64,000 bases of DNA from Ichthyosporea sp. XGB-2017a. Its lineage: Eukaryota > Opisthokonta > Ichthyosporea. Location: NCBI GenBank assembly GCA_002811675.1, contig PDIM01010323.1, forward strand, positions 97,585-161,584, given 5' to 3'. The position numbers were made by a program, and so were the translations under genes. The notes beneath the pieces are model-generated. The model had not been told where the DNA came from. It searched no databases and saw only the letters and a program-made list of their open reading frames with translations. Positions 54,101 to 64,000 of the stretch are shown here, in pieces; position 1 is the first letter of the stretch; each line of letters opens with the position of its first letter.

Positions 54101-54781
54101 CCACATGTAGGGGATAGAGCCTCGAACGGTACATCTGGGTCACCGGCCAACAAATCAAAGAACCCTTTCTTTGATACTCCTTTAAGGCCCAGCCTAAATG
54201 CCGCAGGGGCAGCTAAATCGCCAAAAGCCGTAATGGATGATGATATACTATTTGGAGCAGAAAAAGTTCCGACGAAAGACCGAAGACGGGGTCCAATGAA
54301 AAGAGGTGGAGGGGATGGTTCCTTTGACTTTACAGACCTTGATGGTTCTCCTAAACATACCCCAGCTGCTGGGAGGAGGGCTTCAAACGGTCCGAAATTT
54401 GGCAATGACTTCGATTTTGGTATGGGATCGGAAAGCTCTGAAAAGAACATTTCGCATGAAACCAAAAGCGACGGAATGGGCTTCCTCTCGGAAAATGCCC
54501 CGGCAGGGTCTAATGTCTTTGAAGTGCAAGTAGGAGCAAGCAAGTCCAAGGAAGATTTTTCTTTTAATACCGCCAATTCCTCATATGTTCCATCATTTGA
54601 GTCTCCATCCGAGGGAAGGCGTAAGCCCAATTTCTTCAGCGTAGGGAAAAACAGTAGCTCTCCCGCCCCGAGTGCTACAGCAGGAGCCAACATAGATTCA
54701 CCTGGCTGGGGGGTCAAAAGCAAGGGGAGTACCGGGTCCAATGGCTTCTCAGAGGCTGACATTGAGGAACTGATTCTGTAA
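51153..54781 (+). CDS. LCA5: Lebercilin-domain ciliary protein
   Basis: Two exons: 51153-52079 and 52169-54781 (phase 0, GTATCT donor); 1179 aa. Residues 1-75 are acidic/Ser-rich. The lebercilin domain is a coiled coil at about 115-330: LQNLLNQKELLVKELTEENR, TLKRMQQRQEKALQQYDKQ, LPQYVHRHEETVRSLKLQAK, KYSQQIVEHEKRLKSL, and after the splice QEKEKEIDMIKQRYNELR (human KEKELDIKNIYANRL). Lebercilin links to intraflagellar transport in the ciliary axoneme. The remaining 800 residues are disordered, Ser/Lys/Glu-rich, with FFDTPLRPSL, SFDFTDLDGS and SEADIEELIL as ordered-looking short motifs. Much longer than human LCA5 (697 aa). AATAAA at 54800-54805. Confidence 0.9.
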
Positions 54782-55429
54782 TACGAAGCTTCGCCACTTA
54801 ATAAAATTGAAAAAACTTAGACCAATCACGAGACCCTGATGTACATAATGGTAACATAATAAATGGAAAACATGGAATGAACAGGGACATAAGGGGCAGC
54901 GTTGTTTGCTTCAGCCTTCAGGTAACGCTCAAGCAGTGCTCTGGAGTGTAACGGTGGGGGCATTTTGCAGTTTGCGTCACGACGCACAACAATCTTGTCT
55001 TGGATTACATAATGTACTGCATAATAGTCATGAGACTAGAGAGAGACTGAGCAGGGGGAGGGGTTATTAGGCTTCACAGCAGTGGAGACAGAGGAGGGCA
55101 GGAGGACGTGTGGGTGGGAATTTATTTATAGAAATGGATCCTTGGTGGACTATGGTAATTGTACTATGTACTACTCTTCGACCTTTTCGGTTATTATATT
55201 TGTGGCTTTTTCGAACTCTATTTCCATTTTCCGTTCTTCGTTTTTTGGGGTTTATTTTTGTATTCGATTTGTGAATTAGGATTGATTGTTTCGGATCATT
55301 GTGAGAGTCCTCTTAAGTGGGTGTGGTTTCCTGTTGCTGTAGCGAGAAACAAAAAGGCGGATTTCTGTTTGTAATTAAGGAGGAGGTAGAGGATTTCATT
55401 CATTGTCGTTTTGGGGGGAAAGGGTGAAT
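54782..55429. promoter_or_regulatory. Intergenic, lebercilin 3' flank and myosin promoter
   Basis: 648 bp. AATAAA at 54800-54805 and again near 54859. A purine-rich, G-rich stretch at 55035-55110 with GGGGTTATTAGG precedes the myosin start. No gene seen. Confidence 0.5.
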
Positions 55430-58400
55430 ATGACACTGACTTACAGCAAGGGAACTCGTGTATGGGTAAGGCACGATGTGGAAGTCTGGGTGTCTGCTGA
55501 AATAGCAGAAGAATCGAATGGGAAAATTACAGCTACGGCGGAAGATGGAAGTGTGAGTATTTATTAGTTTAGTCTCGACGGTTTCATTGTTAAAGCTAAA
55601 CGGAGTTTTTGAAACTTATTGTTGATTCTTTTTTTTTTTATGCAGACACACACTTTCGATTTGGAAAAAGACCCCCCTCCTCTTCGAAATCCTGATATTT
55701 TAGAAGGTGCTGATGATATGACTGGACTGAGTTATCTACATGAGCCGGCTGTGTTGAACACAGTCAGTGTGCGATACACCCGACAGATTATTTATACGTA
55801 TTGCGGTAAGTTCAACGTTGTGGAAAGCAAGTTGGTAATAACACATTTTAGACCTGTATTCTAATATTTATTTATTGTTTTTTGTTGTTCTACTAGGTAT
55901 TGTTCTGGTAGCAATGAACCCTTATCATGCCCTACCATTGTATTCTAATGACGTGATCAATGCGTATCATGGCAAAACTCAGGGTGAACTGGAGCCGCAT
56001 ATATTTGCAGTCGCGGAAGAGGCATTCAAGCGAATGGATATGGAGGGAAGAAACCAGTCTATTATTGTGAGTGGTGAGAGTGGTGCAGGAAAGACAGTGA
56101 ACGCAAAATATGTCATGCGCTATTTTGCTATGGTCGGGGCCGGTGAAGTAGAAAGCATTGTAGAGAAGAAGATTCTTGCTACCAATCCAATCATGGAGGC
56201 ATTTGGTAATGCAAAGACAACGCGAAATGACAATAGTAGTCGTTTTGGTAAATACTGTGAAATTCAATTCGACCAGCAAAATAGAATTATCGGTGCTAGT
56301 ATTAGAACATACTTGTTAGAAAAATCCCGGGTTGTCTTTCAGGCAGATGATGAAAGGAATTATCATATTTTTTATCAGCTCTGCAATGCTGCATATACTA
56401 GCAAATGTCCCGAACTGGAAGACCTAGAGCTTGATAGTCCGCAGAATTTCTTCTATTGTAGTCAAGGAGGAAATATGATTGTCAATGGGGTTGATGACGC
56501 TTCAGATTATGATATTACGAAACAGGCTATGGAATTGACGGGAATTCCACACGAGCGTCAAGTTCAAATGTTCCGGATGCTTGCTGCCATTTTGCATTTG
56601 GGTAATATTGAAGTAAAAGCGAAGTCGAAAAGGCAAGATGATGCCTATGTTAATGTCGAAGAGGATAAGCATTTGGCCATGGCGGCAAAATTACTCGGCG
56701 TAGAAAAAGAGCCTTTGGCCAAATGGATATGCAATCGCAAAATTGTTACTGTTGGCGAAGCTATTGTAACAGCGTATTCATCCCAAGATGGAATTAATTC
56801 GAGGGATGCACTGTCAAAGCTAATCTATGCGAAACTCTTTGATTGGATTGTTGAACGATGTAACCAAACATTGTCTAGTGGGGCTGATAAGTTCATAGGG
56901 GTTTTGGATATTTATGGGTTTGAGACATTCAAAGTGAATAGTTTTGAACAGTTTTGCATCAATTATGCAAACGAAAAGCTTCAACAACTTTTTAATCAGC
57001 ACGTATTTAAACTGGAACAAGATGAATACGTTCGGGAAGAGATTCAATGGTCTTTCATTGACTTCTATGACAATCAACCATGTCTTGAGCTCATTGAGAG
57101 TAAATTAGGAGTATTATCTCTTTTGGATGAAGAGTCTAGACTACCACGAGGATCAGATGGATCTTTTGCTAACAAACTTTATGACAACTTAACAAAACTA
57201 CATCATTTTAAAAAACCTAGAATGGGTCAAAGTGCTTTTATTGTTAAGCATTATGCAGCTGATGTTACTTACGAAACAACGGGTTTTATTGAAAAGAACA
57301 AAGATGCTTGCAATGACGAACTGGTCAAAGTTGTGAGAACGAGTAGTATACCGTTTGTTACGTCTCTTCTTGGCCCAGCGGATAGCGAGGCAAACACGAA
57401 TGAAGCGCCTAAGCCAGCGGGTGGTAAGAAGCTCCTTGGGCTCTCTGCGGGAGGTGGAAAGAAGAGGGCTGCGGGTGCAACTGTTGGTTCCCAGTTTAAA
57501 GATTCTCTTGGGCGGTTAATGGACACCATTCATGCTACTACCCCTCATTATGTCAGATGTATTAAACCGAATCAACAGAAAAAGCCTTTCGTTCTTGAAC
57601 CCGTTAATTGCATTGAACAACTTAGAGCATGCGGTGTTCTTGAAACTGTCCGGATTAGTGCTGCTGGATACCCATCGCGCTGGTCATACCCAGAATTTTG
57701 TGAGAGATACCGTCCTCTTCTTCAAGGGAAAGAAACTGGCAGTGATGATCGAGAGCTTGCAAAGATTATTTTGACGCAACACGTGAAAGAGGAGGACAAA
57801 TTTCAGTTTGGGGTCAATAAGATCTTTTTTAGAGCTGGAGAGGTCGCATTTTTGGAAAAACTGAGAGCTGAGAAACTTAAAAAGGCCATTGTCAAGGTTC
57901 AGAAGCAGGTACGAATGTTCTTGCAAAAGAAACATTACTTACGTATTCGTAAAGCTACTATGCTTCTGCAGAGAATAGTACGCGGAATGATTGCTCGTAA
58001 TCTGTGTCGTAACATGAGAAGAGCTGCTGCGGCTGTATGTATTCAGAAGAGAGTCAGAGGATATATTGCCAGCAAAAAGTACAAGTACGTTCTCTTGTGT
58101 GTTGTTAAAATTCAGAGCTGCATCAGAAGTTTTCGAGCCCGTAAGGCTTACGTCACTATTCGAAAAGAGCACTATGCGACAATTATACAGAAGAACTACA
58201 GAGCTTTTGCCCAGAGAAAGAAGTTCAAGAGAAACTTAAAGGATATTGTGTTGGTTCAATGTTGTTATCGTAAGCGTAAGGCTCGCCGGATGTTCAAGAT
58301 TCTCAAGGCCGAGGCCAAATCAGTTTCTAAATTACAGCAAGCTACAAAAGGACTGGAAAACAAGATTATGAAGATGCAGAATAAGATGGATGATATTGCG

Positions 58401-60774
58401 TCTGAACGTGATAGCTTTAAAGCTATGGTGAAGAAGCTTGAAGAAGCATCTGCTACCGAGAAAGTCAAGCTTGAAGAAGAAAAGAATAAGAATGATGCTT
58501 TGGCGGCCGAGAAGGTGGTGGCCTTGCAGTCCGTGAAAGATTTGGAAACAAAGGTGAATGAATTGCAGACAGCAAATTCAACGATGGAGGAAACGATATC
58601 GGGGCTAACTGCGAGGATAAAAGAAGTAGAATCTGCACCTAGGGCCTCTAGAAGCAAAAGTCAAGCACTTGATGATTCGAAGGACATGGATGCATTCTTG
58701 GCCAATGCGGAAAGTGATTTGTATGCTAATGATGACGATTTTCGTAAGAGATATGATGAACAGCTTGCAGCAAATAGGTTGCTTCAGAGGAAGGTCAAGG
58801 CACTGGAAGCTACACCAAGTGGGGCAAGTGCAATCGAAATGGACAAATTGCGCATTGAAAATGATCGGTACCATCATCGTTTACAGAAAGTAATTGCCAA
58901 ACTGGAAAGTGCCAAGCTGAGAGAAAAGCAAAGCACAGCGGCGTCGATTGACATCAAGTTGCAAAAAGAAGTTCAAAGGCTGACAAGAGAAAATCTTGCG
59001 CTTAGAGAAGAAATGGAGGGTAAGAGTATTTCTGTTCCAGCTGTAGAAGATGAATCGTCATCCGAGGGAGATGATGAAGATTTGGCCTTCGAAGACAAAA
59101 GACGATCCTCTCTTGGAAAGCGACACTCTCGCATGTCTTCAATCGATTCTGATTTTATGGACGGGGAATTTGGTGATTCTGGCCTTCCGGCGAGAAAGAG
59201 GTCTGCTTCTGTGTTGTCTGCAAAGGGGTCCACCCAGTCAACTCCTGCGAAGGAATCAAAAGATGCCAGGGTACCTGTTGCGAATGTGCCGGTAAGTTTT
59301 TGTTTAAATGTGCGCAGTATTTGTATTAAAAGTTAGCTGATTTTCCGCCTGTCGTGACATTAGGCTGCAATTTTGGAAATGTTTCACTTTTGCTTTGTGC
59401 ACTTGTTGGATAGTTGCACATTGTAATTGTGACCTGCATTCACCACGCGATTGGCCAATGTGAATGGATATCGTTTATTTATTGATGGTGTACAATTCTG
59501 AATGTTTGTTTATATTCTGTAATTCAACAGGTGGATATATCTTCTGGAAGTCAGGAATTCCTTGGTCTGTTGGTCTGGGAAGAGAAAGATGAGCAAGAAA
59601 TAATCAACAGATTAATTGTAAATTTAAAGCCCCAGCATTTAGCAAACGAACTCCCAGGTTTAATTGCACATATTCTCTTTATGTGCGTCCGATATGCAGA
59701 CCATAATAACAGCCCAAGACAATTGCAGGGATTGCTGACAGCCGCAATATCTAGTATTAAGCATGTGGTTATGGTAAGAAGTTACAATCTTATATATGGC
59801 CTATGAACTCTTCTTCATACTCATCGATTTCTCATTGCTTGAAATTTGCTTTTCGTTGTTGTTAATTATAGAAAAACAGTCTAAATTTAAACTTTACTGC
59901 TTTCTGGCTTGCTAACCTATGTCGGTTAGTAAGCGATATGAGAAGCTACTCGGGGGAATTGCAAAATGTGGATGAGAGTATTGCATCGCAAACACTGAAG
60001 AATTTTGATTTATCAGAGTATAGAGAGGTTTTGTCAGATGTAATTGTGCAGATTTATCACACAATAGTTAAGCATATTCAAGAGCTGCTTGCTCCAATGA
60101 TTGTGCCAGCATTCTTGGACAGTGAACCTTCGGGAATGGTTTCCTCAAAACCAGCGACTTCTTTTGGTCACAAATCTAGTGCGAAAACTGTCACTGCTAG
60201 CAATGTGTTTGAGATTCTGTCTTCTATTTTAGAAATTATGCGCACCCATTACGTGGAGCCAAATATTATTCAGCAGATATTTGAGCAAATAATATATTTT
60301 ATTGGTACAACAATGCTGAACAATCTTATGCTTCGTAAGGATTTGTGCCATTGGTCGAAGGGTATCCAGATAAGGTATAATCTTACTCTTTTGGCGGATT
60401 GGGTGAGGGATAGCAATATTAAAAATATAAAGTTGAGGCTGGAATCGATTACAGAAGCTGCTCAACTTCTCCAGATGGATAAGACTAGAAACGAGGACGT
60501 TGAACTGATTTGTGAGACTTGCAAGAGCTTGAATGCTCTGCAGATACAAAAGCTCTTAGTGATGTACACCCCTGGTGACTATGAGGAGAAAGTACCAGCA
60601 TCAGTTATTCGGGCCGTGGGAGCAATGGGTGCAGACAATGCTGACCCGTCTACGTTGATGATGGAAACAAGCAAAGTGTTTGCCTTAAAAATACCATTTT
60701 CCCCTACTGAGTTAAGGCTGAATACAATAAGTATGCCTTCATTCCTGAACCTTGGTTTTTTGAAAATGATGTAA
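55430..60774 (+). CDS. MYO5: Class V-type unconventional myosin heavy chain
   Basis: Five exons: 55430-55552, 55646-55805, 55897-59291, 59531-59773, 59872-60774; 1607 aa. Domains in order: SH3-like N-terminus ([17 protein letters not shown]), motor about 63-755 with P-loop GESGAGKT (154-161), switch [10 protein letters not shown] (206), switch II DIYGFE (432); a neck with six IQ motifs (about 756-893); coiled coil to about 1060; an acidic Ser-rich linker; and the globular DIL cargo domain in exons 4-5 ([29 protein letters not shown] end). The TEDS-rule residue is Glu (VGEAIV), 16 upstream of DALSK, as in constitutively competent myosin V. It carries vesicles along actin. Poly(A) signal AATAAA at 60899-60904. 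Confidence 0.95.
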
Positions 60775-60828
60775 AAAAGAGTAGTTTTTTAGCCTTTGAT
60801 TTTGTATTAGTGAGGCTACGTAGTAGTT

Positions 60829-60904
60829 TTTATTTATTTATTTGACACAATGAAAAGAGCACTCTGCTGTTTCTTGAAGAAATGGTAAATAGTAATGTAA
60901 TAAA
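60829..60904. terminator. Interleaved poly(A) signals, myosin V / MSH2
   Basis: Three overlapping TTTATT copies (60829-60842) give AATAAA on minus for MSH2, 121-134 nt after its stop. AATAAA on + for myosin lies at 60899-60904, so each transcript passes the other's signal and the two 3' ends overlap by at least 70 nt. Confidence 0.65.
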
Positions 60905-60962
60905 GCCACTTTTTGTCGTGTAACTTAGAGAAAAGCAGTAGTGTAGTGGACTAGTGGATTAC

Positions 60963-63710
60963 TTAAAGTATGCTTTGCAAAAATGTTTGGATATGTGGGC
61001 TATCCGTCTTTTCTAGACGAGCTCTGAGCTCTTGCAGTTTCATAAAGCTTCGCTCAGAATCCTCAGCCTTTCGGGACAGTTGAGATACTTCCGATAGAAA
61101 CGTTCTAATGGCGGTTTCCCCACAATCCCCCTCACCACCCGTTTTCGATTTCTTCTCCGTTATGTTTTCGAAATCTTCTAGCTCGGCTGCCTTTCGTTTT
61201 GCAACTTGAACTACACTGTCTGGGAATTTGGCTAGTTCCGCAACGTGTATTCCAAAACTTTGGTCGCATGGCCCGTCCTTCACTCTATACAGAAGCGTTA
61301 ATTTAGAATCCGAAGTGAGAGCGGACACGTGAATATTTTTCACGCATTCAAGGTGCTTTCCTAACACTGTCAATTCATGGAAGTGAGAGGCAAAAAACGT
61401 AAATGCATGAATTTTTTTTGCTATATACTCCGATATCGCCCATGCCAATCCGAATCCATCATACGTTGATGTTCCTCTGCCAAGCTCATCTATAATAATC
61501 AAAGAGTTTTTAGTTGCTTGTTTCAAAATCGAAGCTGTTTCTAGCATTTCTGCCATGAACGTTGATACTCCTTTCAGCTGACTATCCCCTGCACCCACAC
61601 GAGCTAAGATCGAATCAACGACGCTTATTGAGGCACTAACACACGGGACAAAGCACCCAATCTGAGCCAATAAAACGATTACTCCGGCCTGTCGTATATA
61701 TGTCGACTTGCCTCCCATATTGGGACCGGTGATAATTTGTAAACTGGACTTATCTCGTTCCATACGCACATCGTTTGCAATAAAAGAGACATCGTCCTGC
61801 ACCTCCAAACACGGATGCCTAGCACCCAGAAGTTTTAGGTCACCCTCTCCCATTGGGGTTAGATTCGGCCTCACATATGGTGTTGGCGCATTAGAGGAGA
61901 CACTTGCAAAGCTGGTTAGCACATCCAAGAAGGCAAGGACATCATTAAGCATCTCAAGAGGTTCACAATAGCCAGAGCATATGTTAATAATCTCCGTGGC
62001 TAAGCCGCTTTGTACAGTGTCGTACTGCTCCTTCAAACTTTGATATTCAGTATTAATGGCCTTAAGTTTACTATTGGTAAACCTAACGCCATTCTTTTGG
62101 GTATCGATTGTAAAGTACGAGCTCTGTTTCCGCAACACTTTCTCGTCTTTTCTCGTAACACGAAAAAAGTAGCCCATCTGCGAATTGTTCTCCAATTTAA
62201 TACTTTTGTGAGCTTCCAAAGACAGGTCTCTGGCAGCGGTATTTAAAAGGGAAGGTATCTTTTCAATACACGCATCCATCTTTTCCCGAATTTCTTTCAA
62301 CTCTTCGTCAAAAGATGGCTTTATAACATATTCGTGATTAGCAACCTTGTCCAAGTCAATAGTTGTCTCAACAAGCTCCTTAAACTTCTGGCAATCGGTA
62401 ACTGAAGACTTTAGCGGGTCAACAAAGCACTCTTTAAACATAGCATTATGTTTGCCCTCATATGCCTCTAATGCAGCCAAAATACGAGGCAATCTTTCAA
62501 TAACATCGTACACACGAACGCAATCTTGAAGTGACGCCTTTTTTCGTGAAAATTTCTTGCAAACGCGAAAAACATCAGGAATTCTCTTCAGATGCTCTTC
62601 CTGCAGAATCTGCCTAATTTCAATGCATTCAACTAAAGATTCTACGAGGTCGTGCCTCTCTTTGATTTTGTTCACATCCAGTAGAGGCTGCTTGATCCAT
62701 TGATGTAATAACCTCTTTCCTTGTGCCGTACAACACTGGTTGAGCAAACCAAATAACGACATAGTTTTGACCTGGTTATTGCTAGAAGTTGGGAACAAAT
62801 TTAATGCTTTCGAAGCCGAGGAATCTATTTTCATATATTGCGAAAGGTCAACAGGTGCCAAAGTAAACTGCTTAAAGTTTGTGCTATCCGCTAAAAGATC
62901 CAAATATTTAATAATTGCAGCAACTGAACAGATGGCATGCCTTAAGTCAACTTCAGGCAAGGCACTGACAGCTGTTTTAGTCTTTAGTATTCTTTCAAGG
63001 TCTTGAACGACATTTGAGGAGTTGAAGTCTGAACGCTTCATGTTCGTTATCAGTATTCCACACCGTTCAACAATTTTTCGGACCTTTTCTGCATCTGGGC
63101 TGTTGTCTGTAGAAAGCAGACATTCCCGTGCTGCCAATTGCACGACCAAAGCCTCCAAGTTACCAAATTGATCGTTGTCCACAAATTCAACAAGGCCAAT
63201 CTTTCGCATAGTTGCGTCCCCATACGCAACGCCAACAGCTCTTTGTCCATTATCATTTCCAATATAAACTGCCATGACTACTGCTGAGGTAGATATGTCA
63301 GCAGTGTTGAACAAACTTTCCTCAAACTCCTGAAGATTTCCAGGAGATCCCTTTAAAGAAAGCTTCCACGAAGATGACATACCCACCTTTGCATACACTT
63401 CCACACGGTATTGTCTAAGCAAGAGCAGCTCCCGAAGAGAGCTTTCATACATCATGCGATTCACAACAACATATGGCAACTCTTTCTTACCAAACGCAAC
63501 ATACTTCACAACACCCATAGTGTGGAAGAAGTCTTTGGCCATCATTAACGCATCTTCTCCGTGGACTGTGTAGTAATCACCACGGTTAAAGAACTGAAAA
63601 GTGGTGGAAGGCTTCTTAGGCATCGCATGGTAGAAATTCACAAACGAAACTTCGCTTTTGTTGTCCAAGTTCACGTTCTTTGTGTCTACATCCATTGGAG
63701 CGGAGGGCAT
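60963..63710 (-). CDS. MSH2: DNA mismatch repair protein MSH2
   Basis: Single exon, 915 aa (human 934). MutS homologue that pairs with MSH3/MSH6 to recognise mispairs. N-terminal MutS I begins FQFFNRGDYYTVHGEDALMM and has no Phe-x-Glu mismatch-reading motif, as expected of MSH2. The lever/clamp (about 300-620) includes LFGLLNQCCTAQGKRLLHQW. The ATPase holds Walker A GPNMGGKSTYIRQ (about 657), Walker B IIIDELGRGTSTYDGFG (about 735) and FASHFHELTVL. The C-terminal helix-turn-helix follows (PCDQSFGIHVAELAKFPDSV). Intronless, unlike its neighbour. Confidence 0.97.
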   Translation of the reverse strand: MPSAPMDVDTKNVNLDNKSEVSFVNFYHAMPKKPSTTFQFFNRGDYYTVHGEDALMMAKDFFHTMGVVKYVAFGKKELPYVVVNRMMYESSLRELLLLRQYRVEVYAKVGMSSSWKLSLKGSPGNLQEFEESLFNTADISTSAVVMAVYIGNDNGQRAVGVAYGDATMRKIGLVEFVDNDQFGNLEALVVQLAARECLLSTDNSPDAEKVRKIVERCGILITNMKRSDFNSSNVVQDLERILKTKTAVSALPEVDLRHAICSVAAIIKYLDLLADSTNFKQFTLAPVDLSQYMKIDSSASKALNLFPTSSNNQVKTMSLFGLLNQCCTAQGKRLLHQWIKQPLLDVNKIKERHDLVESLVECIEIRQILQEEHLKRIPDVFRVCKKFSRKKASLQDCVRVYDVIERLPRILAALEAYEGKHNAMFKECFVDPLKSSVTDCQKFKELVETTIDLDKVANHEYVIKPSFDEELKEIREKMDACIEKIPSLLNTAARDLSLEAHKSIKLENNSQMGYFFRVTRKDEKVLRKQSSYFTIDTQKNGVRFTNSKLKAINTEYQSLKEQYDTVQSGLATEIINICSGYCEPLEMLNDVLAFLDVLTSFASVSSNAPTPYVRPNLTPMGEGDLKLLGARHPCLEVQDDVSFIANDVRMERDKSSLQIITGPNMGGKSTYIRQAGVIVLLAQIGCFVPCVSASISVVDSILARVGAGDSQLKGVSTFMAEMLETASILKQATKNSLIIIDELGRGTSTYDGFGLAWAISEYIAKKIHAFTFFASHFHELTVLGKHLECVKNIHVSALTSDSKLTLLYRVKDGPCDQSFGIHVAELAKFPDSVVQVAKRKAAELEDFENITEKKSKTGGEGDCGETAIRTFLSEVSQLSRKAEDSERSFMKLQELRARLEKTDSPHIQTFLQSIL

Positions 63711-64000
63711 TTTGAATCTTCCCAGTTCAAATCAAATGCACGCGTCTGTTGTTAACAATTGTATATTTTCGTTTAACGAGTTTTTACGACAGTTAAGTTT
63801 CTCACTACCTTCTCAATCTCCAACAATATCTGAAAGATATGCAAAGCACAAAAGTCTGAATCTCTAAATACTCTGGAATGCAAATCAATCTCAAAAACGC
63901 CAACAAAAATAAACAAGAAAAAAACAAAAAACAAAAAACAAAAAGGGAAGGAAAAGAAAAAAAAAAAAAAAAAGATAAAAAAAAGCAAAAACTTTTTTCC
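63711..64000. other. MSH2 upstream region ending in an A-rich tract
   Basis: 290 bp upstream of MSH2. From about 63895 to the window end the + strand is almost pure A with scattered C/G (AAAAAC units, then an A17 run). No gene seen; low-complexity promoter-distal DNA cut by the window edge. Confidence 0.6.

Noticed and set aside
54091-54762. 223-codon minus ORF within the lebercilin tail
   Set aside because: Antisense shadow of a Ser/Gly-rich disordered region.
58265-58657. 130-codon minus ORF opposite the myosin coiled coil
   Set aside because: Ser/Phe-rich antisense of Lys/Glu codons, a usual artefact of coiled-coil genes.
1-64000. Transposons, retrovirus-like elements, tRNA or rRNA genes
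   Set aside because: No coding domains, terminal repeats or cloverleaf-like sequences were recognised in any intergenic stretch; a tRNAscan/Rfam search would be decisive.

Overview
The window is nuclear DNA from a compact-genome eukaryote. It holds 28 protein-coding genes in 64 kb, about one per 2.3 kb. Fifteen of them carry 35 short spliceosomal introns, mostly 71-117 bp; 21 of the 35 donors read GTAAGT. The gene set mixes fungal-type and animal-type families. Fungal-leaning genes are an AroQ-type chorismate mutase, a biotin-protein ligase with the BPL_N amidotransferase-like domain, and an Ecm33-like receptor-L-domain surface protein. Animal-leaning genes are a ten-repeat mannose-6-phosphate-receptor-like protein, TFG, exportin-4, taxilin, a C6orf120/UPF0669 homologue and a CCDC17-like protein. 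Lebercilin and CEP43/FOP indicate cilia or flagella. Together these suggest an early-branching, flagellated opisthokont (a zoosporic fungus relative or a unicellular relative of animals), but the sequence alone does not fix the lineage. No transposon, retrovirus-like element, CRISPR array, tRNA or rRNA gene was recognised.

Layout. 0-7 kb: the M6P-receptor-like protein and an acyltransferase on +. 7-15 kb: taxilin and a mitochondrial-type AAA ATPase on -, a TPR/membrane protein on +, biotin-protein ligase on -. 15-26 kb: XPO4 (+), TFG (-), ankyrin/tail-anchor protein (+), PSMB5 (-), VPS45 (+), RPS2 (-). 26-35 kb: a DUF885 metallopeptidase (-), a small bZIP (+), a KDM4-type demethylase (+), chorismate mutase (-), VMA12/TMEM199 (-), mitochondrial uS15 (+). 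35-55 kb: a CCDC17-like protein (-), an unknown coiled-coil protein (+), CEP43 (-), an unknown helical/TPR protein (+), the L-domain protein (-), C6orf120 (+), a methyltransferase (-), lebercilin (+). 55-64 kb: class V myosin (+) and MSH2 (-).

Genes alternate as divergent pairs sharing roughly 300-700 bp promoters and convergent pairs separated by as little as 26 bp. Several convergent pairs have poly(A) signals placed so that their 3' ends must overlap. The divergent promoters of housekeeping genes repeatedly carry a GTTAGGG (telobox-like) element and CAGCTG E-boxes, while those of the probable ciliary genes mostly lack GTTAGGG. Functionally, several genes belong to secretory and endosomal traffic (M6P-receptor-like protein, VPS45, TFG, taxilin, VMA12, myosin V) and several to cilium or centrosome biology (lebercilin, CEP43, CCDC17-like). 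The most striking single structure is an 8-nt microexon that supplies the histidine pair of the DUF885 zinc motif. All coding starts are placed at the first in-frame ATG, because open frames often run upstream of it without one.
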